A stretch of DNA of 64,000 nucleotides from Bacteroides oleiciplenus YIT 12058 (GTDB lineage Bacteria > Bacteroidota > Bacteroidia > Bacteroidales > Bacteroidaceae), in contig NZ_JH992941.1 in NCBI RefSeq assembly GCF_000315485.1, positions 496,001 through 560,000 on the forward strand, read 5' to 3'. The position numbers and the translations under genes are program-made. This document shows, piece by piece, positions 11,676 through 21,098 of the stretch (positions are counted from its first letter, which is position 1; every line of letters starts with the position of its first letter). Under the pieces are notes generated by a model. It was not told where the DNA came from. It made no database searches and saw only the letters and a list, made by a program, of their open reading frames with translations.

Positions 11676-13502
11676 TTAATAGCCGAAGTTATTATCGCTA
11701 TTGGAAAGTCCTGGATTCGCATCGATTTCACTGGTAGGAATCGGCAGTAGTAGATTCTTTCTCAGGAAATCATCTGTCAGGTTGCCACCGTTCAGCAGAC
11801 GATCGGCAAAGTTATTCACGCTGGTAGTATAGTTCTGCTCTCCCTGTATGGTCAGTTCATGCGTAGTGTTCAGTTCCAAGAATTTTTTAAAGTATTCCGT
11901 ACCACGGATGCGCACCATATCATAGATGTTAGGTTCACCGCAAAGTTCAATGATACGTTCAAAATACAACTTCTCCGTAACCTGCTCTTTAGTGAGAGAC
12001 GATGACCAGTCTGCCGGCTGTGTAGAAGACATGACTCCGGACTTACGTGCACGGGCAAGCACTTCATTGGCCAGACTGATAGCTTTTGGAGTATCACCCA
12101 ATTCATTATAAACATCCGCCATCAACAGTAGCATTTCAGCGTAGCGATATACCATCAAGTTCTTGTGAGCCATTGTTCCTGTCTGTCCCTGATCGTACAA
12201 TTTGCCAAAGTAGGGCCATTTCTCACCGTTACCCACCTTCGTAAAGTCACTGGCTGCCTTAGCAACTGTTGAATTATATGGAGATGCCCCATGTGTGGCC
12301 TCATAGTTTTCAAGAACGCTGATACTTGGGTTTTTCGGATTGGTAAAGTCTGCATAAGGCAACTTTGCCATAATCTCCAAATTGACATTATTCGATCCAG
12401 GTACCGTCACATCCGTAAATTTAATCTTCCAGTAAGGATATGTATACATAGAGTCGTTGGCACACAGTGCGGAACCTACCTGTGGTTTCGGGTTTGTCTG
12501 ATTGTTACCATTGCGGGCTCTCCATTTCGTCAAGAAGTTAACATCAATACGGGGATCTCCCGGATAAGTGCCTTCGTGCATGTCATAAGCAAACTTAGCC
12601 ACACGATACGTACTCCAGTTGATACCACTGGTAGAAGCCTGCGGGGCAAAGCGGTTACTGCCACGGTTGTAACATCCACTTGCATTCCCCGTTGAATAGT
12701 TCATCTGGAAGATGGACTCCTTAGAGTTGGACACATACTCACCGAATAAGTTCGCAAACTTAGGTTCCAATTCATAAACATGGCTTCCATACACTGCATC
12801 AAACATACCTTTAGCATTCTGCCAATTGGCAGCAGCATCCATACCCAAAGCAGCCATTTTATAATATACCTTACCCAGGAAAGCCTTTACAGCCCAGGAA
12901 TTGGCACGTCCCACTGACGATTTTTCGGAGATAGATAAGGCATCCTTCAAATCTTGTACGATTTGTGCAAATACCTCTTCACGGGGTGAACGGGCAATAG
13001 AAATACCTTCAGATGAGGAAGCAACCGTTTTCAAAGGTACATCGCCAAACGTGGAAACCAGATTATAATAAGCCAGTGCTCTCAGAAATTTGGCTTCACC
13101 ACCCTTTTGGATTTTAACGCCTTCGTTCAAACCACTCTTATCAATACTTTCCAGAAAAGCATTGATTTCGGCTATCACCTTATACATACCTCCCCAAGCA
13201 GAGGAAATCAAACCATTGGCAGCCAACGTATTCAGTGAGTTCAAGTCCTCAGGACGTTGTGCCCAGGCAAGTCCCGAAGCTACAATGGGAACTTCCTGCC
13301 ACATCTGCCCATAAGCGTTTCCAGATGACATATAACCGTAACATCCCAGCAAAGCCAATTCTGCATTATCCTCGGTTTGAAAAACAATATTACTATTTTG
13401 AGAGTATAAAGGATCTTCGTCAAGCAAAGCATCGCAGGCAGAGAAGCTGCATAGTGCAACCAAAGACAATATATAGTATTTATATCTTTTCATATTCTTC
13501 AT
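11676..13502 (-). CDS. SusD/RagB-family glycan-binding lipoprotein (PUL1)
   Basis: A 608-residue SusD homologue. The lipobox around SACD predicts lipidation at Cys23 and export to the outer surface. The N-terminal half is TPR-rich alpha-helical (LRALAYYNLVSTFGDVPLKT near 130-150 is the typical SusD helix pair), and the C-terminal region carries the YADVYNELG and YFERIIELCGE helices that close the fold. SusD proteins form the lid of the SusC transporter and bind the oligosaccharide. It lies 10 bases downstream of its susC partner. Either Met1 or Met4 could be the start; Met1 is used. Specificity cannot be inferred because SusD binding residues vary between loci. Confidence 0.95.
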   Translation of the reverse strand: MKNMKRYKYYILSLVALCSFSACDALLDEDPLYSQNSNIVFQTEDNAELALLGCYGYMSSGNAYGQMWQEVPIVASGLAWAQRPEDLNSLNTLAANGLISSAWGGMYKVIAEINAFLESIDKSGLNEGVKIQKGGEAKFLRALAYYNLVSTFGDVPLKTVASSSEGISIARSPREEVFAQIVQDLKDALSISEKSSVGRANSWAVKAFLGKVYYKMAALGMDAAANWQNAKGMFDAVYGSHVYELEPKFANLFGEYVSNSKESIFQMNYSTGNASGCYNRGSNRFAPQASTSGINWSTYRVAKFAYDMHEGTYPGDPRIDVNFLTKWRARNGNNQTNPKPQVGSALCANDSMYTYPYWKIKFTDVTVPGSNNVNLEIMAKLPYADFTNPKNPSISVLENYEATHGASPYNSTVAKAASDFTKVGNGEKWPYFGKLYDQGQTGTMAHKNLMVYRYAEMLLLMADVYNELGDTPKAISLANEVLARARKSGVMSSTQPADWSSSLTKEQVTEKLYFERIIELCGEPNIYDMVRIRGTEYFKKFLELNTTHELTIQGEQNYTTSVNNFADRLLNGGNLTDDFLRKNLLLPIPTSEIDANPGLSNSDNNFGY

Positions 13503-13512
13503 GTTTTAAATA

Positions 13513-16500
13513 TTAGAAAGTCAAGTTTAAGCCGAATATAAACGAACGCGGCGTCGGATAAGAACTCATATCTACACCTGGACGAAGTCCGTCGAAAGCA
13601 AAGAAGTTCACATCAGGGTCATAACCGCTGTAGTTGGTTATAGTGAATGCATTTTTAACGGAAGCATAGACAGAAGCATTCTGGAAGCCAATCTTCTTCA
13701 TCCACACCTTTGGTAATATATAGCTTAAAGTAATGTCGGCACAACGCAGATAACTAGCATCTTCTACATAGCGATCCATCACGAAGTTCTGCACAACATA
13801 TGTAGAACTCGGATACAAATTGGAATGGTTGGCTTCAGTCCACATATTCTGGTAGGCTTTCCGGGTCAGGTTATTGGATCTGGTTCCCGGAGTATTGATG
13901 TAACGGTTATTCGTATTCAAAATATCCCTGCCCTGTACACCAGTAAATGCAGCCGACAAGCTGAGGTCTTTCCAGGAAATGCTCGTAGAGAAACCATATG
14001 TAAAGTCTGGATTCGGGTCACCGATAATATCGCGGTCATTTACATTCACATCACCATCACCGTCGCTATCTACAAATTTAATATCACCAGCTACCGGAGC
14101 AACCTTATTAAAGGTTTTATAGTATCCCACCGTACCATCTTTTTTGGTATATTTCACACCTTGGTCCGTGATGTCTTCCGGCTGTACAATGCCCTGTGTC
14201 ACATATCCGAAGAACAATCCCGGTGCTTTACCTTCCAGAAAGATGTGTCCCACACCAAAGTGGTCACCTAACGAGTTACCATAGTATCCTACATTTTCTC
14301 CCAAGAAACCAAAGTCAGATGGCAAAAGTCCCAATTCGGCAATCTTGCTTTTATTGAAGCCGATGTTACCACTCAAACTCCACTTCCAGTCTTTCTTATC
14401 CACAATCTGTGCGTTCAGAGAGAGTTCGACACCATTATTCTTCATTGATCCCTGATTGTAATAAGTAGAACCAAAGCCTGCTGAACCCGGCAGAGTTCTG
14501 GAAATCAATAAATCAGTAGTCTTCTTCTGATATACATCAAGAGTACCGCTCAGGCGTGAATTAAACAAGCCAAAGTCCAAACCACCATTCCAGGAAGCCG
14601 TCTTTTCCCACTTCAAGCTGTTGTTTGACAGGTTAGTTACTGTAAAAGCTGTCTGGGCATTGCCCGAGCCATCAGCATAATAAAGGTTGGAGTTAGAACC
14701 ATACATAGAGAAAGTGGAATACGGGTCGATACTTTGGTTACCGGTAACACCATAGCTCACACGAATCTTCAACTGACTCAACCAAGAGATATTTTTCATA
14801 AATTCTTCCTGTTCCATACGCCATGCCAGTGATGCAGAAGGGAAGTATCCCCAACGGCTACCCTCAGCAAATTTACTGGAACCGTCGGCACGAAGAGAAG
14901 CGGTAATCAGATACTTATCGAGAATGGAAAGATTGGCGCGCCCCAGATAGGAAACCAACTGATAGTCTTTCTGGATAGGTTGAGCATTATTTACGTTACC
15001 TGCCATATGAAGACCGTTTTCGCGCATTTCAAAGAAAGTGAAGTTGTTGCCGGTAGTGTTTTTACTCAAAAAGTTATAATCTTCATAAGTAACACCGACC
15101 GTAGCATCCAAAGTAGCGAAGGACTTGAGCTTTGTACTGTAATTCAATATATTCTCAACGGAAACATTATTTTTGTTTAAGTCGGTCAATGCTAACAAAC
15201 CTTGGTTATTCATTCCTTGATAAAGTTGCATACCATACCAGCGTTTGCGCTCATTGATGTTCAGATTACCACCGGTACGAAGATTATAACGGAAGAATTT
15301 GTTAATCTTCCATGTCAGATCCAGACTGGCTTTAAAAGTTTTGTCATCTGTTACGTCCACATAGTCATTCAACCAACTGAAGACGGTCGTCTTATTCTCA
15401 TTATTGAAGTTCGGGTCACCTTCCGGCATTTCAAACGGAGCATAATCCAGTGCCGTACGTGAGATAGCCCCGGTAGAGCCACCCAATGTGTTACCTCCTG
15501 CCATCATGTCGTTTTGACGAAGCGCACCACTCAAAGACAAGTCTATCTTTACAGCCTTTGATATTTCAGCGCTCAGATTAGCACGCAGATCACCCTGCTT
15601 CATAGAAGTTTGTTTTACCGTACCGTTAATGTCCTTGAAATTGGCAGATATATAATAGGTAACCTTATCCGAACCACCATTCAGAGACAAAGAATAGTTT
15701 TGTGAGAATGCCGAAGTATAAATTTCCTTCTGCCAATTACGGTAGTTCACAATGTTATAAGTTTCGGGATTATTAGGGTCGTACTTATCATATGAACCAT
15801 TAAATACATATCTCACTTGGTCGCCCACAATATGGAATGGCACTGCATCATCCTGAATTCTGCTGTTTGCATAGTTGGCATACTCTTCCAAGTTGATCAT
15901 ATTCATCAGGTTTGTAGTATTAGCGATAGTAAACGTAGCCGAAGCATTGACTTTGGCTTTTCCTGACTTACCTTTCTTGGTAGTAATCAAGATAACACCA
16001 TTGGCACCACGCGAACCGTAGATAGCAGTTGAAGAAGCATCCTTCAGAATAGTAATATCCTCAATATCGGCAGGATTCAAAGATGATAGTGGATCCTGAT
16101 TAATCTGAAAATCACCGCTGATACCAGAAGAGGAGAACTCACCGGTGGAAGCCTGCGGCACATTATCTATCACATACAGCGGTTGGTTGTCTCCACGAAG
16201 TGAACTGGCACCACGAATAGTAACCGAAGAAGCGGAACCAACAGCCGAAGAAGTTGAATTAACCACCAGACCCGCTACTTTACCTGATAATAAATTATCA
16301 AGAGAATTAGCCTTAGCCGCATCATTCGGGTCGGGACGTAAGCTGGTTAATGCCCCGGTAACGTCACCTTTACGAGCCGAACCATAGCCCACAACCACCA
16401 CTTCATCCAACAACTGCGTGTCATCCTTCATCGTCACATTTATCACCGTCTTGTTACCGACCGCAACCTCTTGCTTCTCATAACCGATGAAAGAAAAAAC

Positions 16501-16725
16501 TAATACTGATTTAGAGTTGGGGACATCTATCTTATAATTACCGTCAATATCGGTAATCGTCCCAAGCGATCCTCCTTTTACTTGTACATTGACACCGGGT
16601 ACACCTTCATTGGTGTTGTCAATCACTTTACCTGTTACTTTGACAGTTTGCTGTGCAAGAGCGGCAGCAGTAGTTGTCAAGCAGAGCAGACATGTTAGAA
16701 ATACATTAAATAGCTTCTGTCTCAT
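13513..16725 (-). CDS. SusC-family TonB-dependent transporter (PUL1)
   Basis: A 1070-residue outer-membrane transporter and the first gene of the PUL1 operon. Signal peptide to about Ala25; carboxypeptidase-regulatory-like domain at about 28-102 (typical N-terminal extension of SusC); TonB-box-like DEVVVVGYG at 107-115; plug domain to about 260 with the conserved ASSTAIYGSRGANGVILITT block; then a 22-strand barrel ending in aromatic phenylalanine (LNLTF). It imports oligosaccharides captured and trimmed at the surface by the SusD and the lipoprotein sulfatase. Transcription starts from the promoter/operator at 16771-16836, with the divergent HTCS gene on the other side, so regulation by that HTCS is likely. 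Confidence 0.96.
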   Translation of the reverse strand: MRQKLFNVFLTCLLCLTTTAAALAQQTVKVTGKVIDNTNEGVPGVNVQVKGGSLGTITDIDGNYKIDVPNSKSVLVFSFIGYEKQEVAVGNKTVINVTMKDDTQLLDEVVVVGYGSARKGDVTGALTSLRPDPNDAAKANSLDNLLSGKVAGLVVNSTSSAVGSASSVTIRGASSLRGDNQPLYVIDNVPQASTGEFSSSGISGDFQINQDPLSSLNPADIEDITILKDASSTAIYGSRGANGVILITTKKGKSGKAKVNASATFTIANTTNLMNMINLEEYANYANSRIQDDAVPFHIVGDQVRYVFNGSYDKYDPNNPETYNIVNYRNWQKEIYTSAFSQNYSLSLNGGSDKVTYYISANFKDINGTVKQTSMKQGDLRANLSAEISKAVKIDLSLSGALRQNDMMAGGNTLGGSTGAISRTALDYAPFEMPEGDPNFNNENKTTVFSWLNDYVDVTDDKTFKASLDLTWKINKFFRYNLRTGGNLNINERKRWYGMQLYQGMNNQGLLALTDLNKNNVSVENILNYSTKLKSFATLDATVGVTYEDYNFLSKNTTGNNFTFFEMRENGLHMAGNVNNAQPIQKDYQLVSYLGRANLSILDKYLITASLRADGSSKFAEGSRWGYFPSASLAWRMEQEEFMKNISWLSQLKIRVSYGVTGNQSIDPYSTFSMYGSNSNLYYADGSGNAQTAFTVTNLSNNSLKWEKTASWNGGLDFGLFNSRLSGTLDVYQKKTTDLLISRTLPGSAGFGSTYYNQGSMKNNGVELSLNAQIVDKKDWKWSLSGNIGFNKSKIAELGLLPSDFGFLGENVGYYGNSLGDHFGVGHIFLEGKAPGLFFGYVTQGIVQPEDITDQGVKYTKKDGTVGYYKTFNKVAPVAGDIKFVDSDGDGDVNVNDRDIIGDPNPDFTYGFSTSISWKDLSLSAAFTGVQGRDILNTNNRYINTPGTRSNNLTRKAYQNMWTEANHSNLYPSSTYVVQNFVMDRYVEDASYLRCADITLSYILPKVWMKKIGFQNASVYASVKNAFTITNYSGYDPDVNFFAFDGLRPGVDMSSYPTPRSFIFGLNLTF

Positions 16726-16770
16726 AGAATTAAATTTAAATTAGTAAAGACTATTGTTAACATTGATTTC

Positions 16771-16836
16771 GATGCAAATGTAAAGCGAAACAGAAGGAGC
16801 ACCGGTACAATAATCACTATTACTAAATCCAAATTT
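16771..16836 (-). promoter_or_regulatory. PUL1 susC promoter and putative HTCS operator
   Basis: On the minus strand the -7 element is TACATTTG (16782 to 16775), an exact TAnnTTTG Bacteroides match, 49 bases before the susC start. No good -33 TTTG is seen, as expected for an activator-dependent promoter. Upstream (16806-16836) lies a block whose core, read on the minus strand, is AATAGTGATTATTGTA. The same block with the same spacing occurs before the GH2 gene at 25409-25472. The shared block is therefore the best candidate for HTCS binding; that assignment is inference. Confidence 0.65.
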
Positions 16837-16868
16837 GACTAACCACAGCCTCCCTGTAAGGGTATAGT

Positions 16869-16898
16869 CAATTTTGGAGCTAAAAATAGACAAAATTG
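16869..16898. repeat. Inverted repeat in the susC/HTCS intergenic region
   Basis: CAATTTTG at 16869-16876 and its complement CAAAATTG at 16891-16898, separated by 14 bases, lie upstream of the HTCS promoter and on the far side of the susC operator. The centre-to-centre distance is 22 bases, about two helical turns, so it could be a regulator site, perhaps for autoregulation. No functional evidence beyond symmetry and position. Confidence 0.35.
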
Positions 16899-16930
16899 GA
16901 GTCTTTTCCCATCAGATTCCTGCCTTTTGT

Positions 16931-16962
16931 TTTGTGTGGCTCGATACAAAAGCCTATTTTTG
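16931..16962 (+). promoter_or_regulatory. HTCS gene promoter
   Basis: A near-consensus Bacteroides sigma-ABfr promoter: -33 element TTTG at 16931-16934, a 20-base spacer, and -7 element TATTTTTG at 16955-16962 (TAnnTTTG). Transcription would begin about 7 bases further on, giving a leader of roughly 15 bases before the ATG at 16984. The good -33 box suggests constitutive, low-level expression of the sensor, in contrast to the divergent susC promoter. Confidence 0.7.
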
Positions 16963-16983
16963 TTCCAATCTTTGCACAGCACC

Positions 16984-19900
16984 ATGAGAAAAACCATGTT
17001 AACCACACTGATATTGTTCCTATTGTTACTCTTTCCGGATAAAGCAGTCGGCAATAAACAATACGCTTTTCAGCAGATAAGTACGCAAAACGGTCTGTCT
17101 TCTTCAGTCCGTTGTCTGGTTGTGAGCCAAAAGAAAGGGTACGTATGGATGGGCACGAGGTTGGGGATCGGACGCTTTGACGGCTACGAACTGAGAAAAT
17201 ATCTACTCGGAAACATCACACACATCTTTGAAGATAAGGAACATACTATCTGGGCTATCAGCCCCAAAGGGCTTTTCCGTTACGATTATCAGGAAGATGA
17301 ATTCCTGCAGGCACGTGACGAAGACAATAATCCCGTAACGGCCTCCTCCATCTGCCAGTGGAACGACGGTGTGCTGTTCGGTGGCAACGGCAGAATATAT
17401 AAATATGATTATGCCAGCCACAAAATCAAATTCTTATATCCGCTGACACCTAATAATAAATACAATATTACCAACTTACAGAAATGGGATGAACGAACCC
17501 TGATATGCAGCAACCGTTGGAACCACGCATTACTCATTGATGTACCTACCGGTCAGACGCGGCCTGTACCTTTTGAGAGTAACGAACTAATCTCTATTCT
17601 TATAGACAAGGATGGAAATATATGGATAGCTCCTTATCATCAAGGGGTGAAGTGCTACGACCGGAATGGCAAACTTCTGCACTCCTACCACAGCGGGAAC
17701 TCCCCTTTGCAAACCAACGTCGTGCTCTCACTGGCCGAGAATGACGGGAAAATCTGGATTGGAACAGATGGTGCAGGTATTTATATCTTAAATCCGGAAG
17801 ACGACACAATGTCCGTCCTGTCCCATACCCCCGGCGATCCTTACTCCTTTCCGGTCAATTCCATTCTTTATCTGTACGCTGACGCTAACAATAGTATGTG
17901 GGCAGGCAGCGTGCGCGGAGGATTGATTAGCATTAAGGAAGTAGGGATGAAGATTTACTCGGACGCCTTGCCCGGTACGGAATACGGATTAAGTGAGAAA
18001 TCAACCTTATGCATCTATCAAGACAAAGACGATGAAATCTGGATTGGAACAGATGGCGGTGGAATCAATCGCTTACATCCCGCAACCAAGAAATTCCATC
18101 ATATCATGTCTACGTGGGGAGATAAAGTATCTTCTATCGCAGGAGTGGATAAAGAACGTTTATTAGTATCCTTATTCAGCAAAGGCATCTTCTTCTTCGA
18201 CAGGAAAAAAGGAAACTATCAACCGCTTATTATCGTGAACGATAGCATCAACGAACTTATGTGCAAACGTGGAAAAACCGTAAATGTATTCCAAAATACA
18301 CCGGAAACCATATTACTGCTATCCGAATCGCCTTACAGTTATCACATAAGCAAGAAGGAATTCACTCCTATCCCACTGGATAAACATACTAAAGAAATAG
18401 TCGGCACCATGTTGCCGATAGAAAGCAAAGGTCCCATTTCCTACCTGCACGACTTTAAACATATCTACCGGATAGATTCACGGAAAAATGAATTGGAAAC
18501 CATATTCGAGTGTAAAGGAGATACGATATTCAACTCCATATCCATCGATGAAAGCGGCATTTTCTGGATAGGAAGCAATTACGGGCTCAGCCGCTACTCC
18601 ATCGAAAAGCACGAGCATACTGACATTCCCAACAATCTGATTAATGAAATCAACTCGCTGATTTGCGATAAGCGGGGACGCGTATGGCTGGGAGCCGACG
18701 GAAAGCTGTTTGCCCACCTTATTCATGAAGGAGAGTTTATCCTCTATGGAGAATCAGACGGAGTGGTTCTGAATGAGTATCTGGAAAAGCCACGACTATT
18801 GTCCGCTCAAGGTGATATTTATATGGGTGGTGTCAATGGCTTACTTTGCATCAACAAGCAACTCCCCGATGAACCAACAACTCCGCCAACTCTGGAACTG
18901 GCCGACGTATCGGTGGGCGGCGAACGCATGAACGCCCTGATTAACACCAGACAGAGTCTGAGAGTACAGGAACAAAGCAAACCTATATCCATAAAGATTA
19001 TTGCCCACGATAAGGACATCTTCCGCAAGCCCATGTACCGCTACACCCTGCAAGGGATGGAAGGGCAAGTCATCTACTCTTATCAGCCGGAACTGACACT
19101 CAGCGGTTTGTCGGCAAGGACGTACCAAGTGCTGGCAGCGTGCAGCACCCGCGGTGGCGGATGGACAGAAGATTACCAGATTCTGGAACTGATAGTGCTT
19201 CCGCCCTGGTATAAATCCGGATGGTTCACAACCGGTTGCATTCTGTTGGTATTCTCTGGCATTGTATTGGGGTTCTTCTCACTGCTACGCCGCAAAGAAA
19301 ACAAGCTGAAATGGGCAATGAAAGAGCACGAACAACAGGTATACGAAGAAAAAGTACGCTTTCTTATCAATATCAATCATGAGTTGCGCACTCCGTTGAC
19401 CCTGATACATGCTCCACTAAAGCAACTCTTGGCAACCTTATCGCCGGAAGATGAGAAATATCCCATCATACAAAGTATCAGCAAGCAGTCAGGACGCATG
19501 AAAGCACTTCTGAACATGGTGCTGAATGTGCGGAAAATGGAAGTGGGACAAAGCACACTGAATGTGGAGAACGTAGAATTGAACCCGTGGGTTGAACAAC
19601 TCATTGATGACTTCCGGCCGGAAGCAACAATGAAAGGGATTTCCATTGTTTACTGTCCGGACAAGGAAGTAAACACCCTTTGCTTTGATAAAGAGAAATG
19701 CACCACCATCCTGACGAATTTGCTTATCAACGCACTGAAATACAGTCCGGAGAATGGACAAATCAGTGTATCTGTAAGCTTGTCGGAGGACGGGAACGGT
19801 GTACGCATCTCTGTTGCCGATGAGGGTCCCGGCTTAAAAGACATAGATATAAACAATCTCTTCACCCGGTTCTATCAAGGCAACAACAGTCGCCCAGGCA

Positions 19901-20892
19901 CAGGTATCGGTCTTTCTTATTCCAAGATTCTTGCCGAACAACACGGCGGAAGCATCGGTGCTTATGACCACGGAAGTGTGTCCGGAGCTACCTTCTGGTT
20001 CGAGTTACCCCGCAACGTACAGCCCGGAAAAGTAACCCTGCAACCCCAGCCTTACCTGAATGAACTGTTAGCTCCCACCCAGGAAGTAGAAAGTATTCCG
20101 GAAGAAACATCTACCAAAGAAGAAACCATGAACGACACCCTACTCATAGTAGATGACAATAAGGACTTGACAGATTACCTGTCCGAAGCCCTTAAAACCA
20201 AGTTCAAGAAGATATGGGTGGCTTACGATGGCGAAGAAGCACTGCGCATCTGCCGGGAATCATATCCGGATATAGTTGTCAGCGACATACAGATGCCCCG
20301 CATGAATGGATATGAGCTATGCAAGCATATCAAAGAAGACTTGGAAATCAGCCATATCCCTATCATCCTGCTCACTGCCCGCAATGATGAAGAAAGTCAG
20401 ATTTTCGGTTACAAGAATGGAGCCGATGCCTATCTGACAAAGCCTTTCGAGGTCAGCATACTTTACACCATCATTCAAAGCCAGCTGAAGAATCGCGAAC
20501 GGATGCGGACACGCTATGCGGAAGCTGGACCATTGCCTCAGCCACAAGAAAGCACGTTCAGTCCGGCAGACGAAAAGTTCCTGAAACGACTGAATAAATC
20601 AATCTCCGAGAATCTGGACAATCCACAGATGGGAGTTCCTTTCCTGTGTACGGAACTGGGCATCAGCCGCGCTTCGCTCTACAATAAGTTGAAAGCAGTG
20701 ACAGGCATGGGAGCCAACGATTACATAACCAAACTCCGGGTGGAACGAGCAGCGTGGCTACTTACGCATAGCGCCCTCAGCATAAATGAAATAGCGGACC
20801 AGACAGGCTTTTCTACATCGCGCTATTTCAGTACGGTGTTCAAACAATATATGGGATGCTCGCCGACGCAATACAAAGAGGAACATTCTTGA
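16984..20892 (+). CDS. Hybrid two-component system sensor-regulator (PUL1)
   Basis: A 1302-residue one-protein signalling system. Signal sequence (about 1-23); a periplasmic sensor of two seven-bladed reg_prop propellers (repeats such as GYVWMGTRLGIGRFDGY and DNSMWAG) and a Y_Y_Y domain near 670-740; one transmembrane helix at about 745-767; HisKA with phosphoacceptor His799 in NINHELRTPL; HATPase (LINALKYSPENG, GTGIGLSYS); receiver domain with phosphoacceptor Asp1101 in VVSDIQMP and a KPF lysine; C-terminal AraC-type helix-turn-helix. The ATG at 16984 is chosen because an upstream in-frame ATG (16927) lies before the promoter. It senses a specific oligosaccharide in the periplasm and activates the PUL. 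Divergent from susC, and its likely operator also precedes the GH2-sulfatase operon. Confidence 0.96.
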   Translation: MRKTMLTTLILFLLLLFPDKAVGNKQYAFQQISTQNGLSSSVRCLVVSQKKGYVWMGTRLGIGRFDGYELRKYLLGNITHIFEDKEHTIWAISPKGLFRYDYQEDEFLQARDEDNNPVTASSICQWNDGVLFGGNGRIYKYDYASHKIKFLYPLTPNNKYNITNLQKWDERTLICSNRWNHALLIDVPTGQTRPVPFESNELISILIDKDGNIWIAPYHQGVKCYDRNGKLLHSYHSGNSPLQTNVVLSLAENDGKIWIGTDGAGIYILNPEDDTMSVLSHTPGDPYSFPVNSILYLYADANNSMWAGSVRGGLISIKEVGMKIYSDALPGTEYGLSEKSTLCIYQDKDDEIWIGTDGGGINRLHPATKKFHHIMSTWGDKVSSIAGVDKERLLVSLFSKGIFFFDRKKGNYQPLIIVNDSINELMCKRGKTVNVFQNTPETILLLSESPYSYHISKKEFTPIPLDKHTKEIVGTMLPIESKGPISYLHDFKHIYRIDSRKNELETIFECKGDTIFNSISIDESGIFWIGSNYGLSRYSIEKHEHTDIPNNLINEINSLICDKRGRVWLGADGKLFAHLIHEGEFILYGESDGVVLNEYLEKPRLLSAQGDIYMGGVNGLLCINKQLPDEPTTPPTLELADVSVGGERMNALINTRQSLRVQEQSKPISIKIIAHDKDIFRKPMYRYTLQGMEGQVIYSYQPELTLSGLSARTYQVLAACSTRGGGWTEDYQILELIVLPPWYKSGWFTTGCILLVFSGIVLGFFSLLRRKENKLKWAMKEHEQQVYEEKVRFLININHELRTPLTLIHAPLKQLLATLSPEDEKYPIIQSISKQSGRMKALLNMVLNVRKMEVGQSTLNVENVELNPWVEQLIDDFRPEATMKGISIVYCPDKEVNTLCFDKEKCTTILTNLLINALKYSPENGQISVSVSLSEDGNGVRISVADEGPGLKDIDINNLFTRFYQGNNSRPGTGIGLSYSKILAEQHGGSIGAYDHGSVSGATFWFELPRNVQPGKVTLQPQPYLNELLAPTQEVESIPEETSTKEETMNDTLLIVDDNKDLTDYLSEALKTKFKKIWVAYDGEEALRICRESYPDIVVSDIQMPRMNGYELCKHIKEDLEISHIPIILLTARNDEESQIFGYKNGADAYLTKPFEVSILYTIIQSQLKNRERMRTRYAEAGPLPQPQESTFSPADEKFLKRLNKSISENLDNPQMGVPFLCTELGISRASLYNKLKAVTGMGANDYITKLRVERAAWLLTHSALSINEIADQTGFSTSRYFSTVFKQYMGCSPTQYKEEHS

Positions 20893-20929
20893 AAGGCTTT
20901 GGGACAATTATGATATCACCATATCCTTA

Positions 20930-21029
20930 TCCTTGCCATTGCAGTGGCAAGACTTTGCCATAGGCTTGGCAAAACTTTGCCACTGCGATGGCAAAAGTTT
21001 GCCAACACGGTGGCAAAATATTGGCAAAG
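20930..21029. repeat. Tandem array of 22-base palindromic units
   Basis: Four contiguous 22-base units (20930-20951, 20952-20973, 20974-20995, 20996-21017) plus a partial fifth (21018-21029) fill the space between the convergent HTCS and sulfatase genes. Each unit is itself an inverted repeat of the form TTTGCCA, eight variable bases, TGGCAAA (the first ends CAAG). The arms are constant while the centres differ, which implies selection or copying of the arms. It could act as a bidirectional terminator or RNA barrier between convergent transcripts, or be a mobile-repeat remnant. Function unknown. Confidence 0.75.
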
Positions 21030-21098
21030 TAATAGCAGTAATTACATCACTCATTAATCAGGTTTTCAGATAGTTATAAAGGCACTACAATTTCCGTG

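Noticed and set aside
16927..16983. Upstream ATG extending the first HTCS
   Set aside because: It precedes the -33/-7 promoter elements and would put a non-signal stretch before the signal peptide.
20930..21029. CRISPR array
   Set aside because: Units are 22 bases, abut without spacers, and are palindromes with variable centres; no cas genes are nearby.
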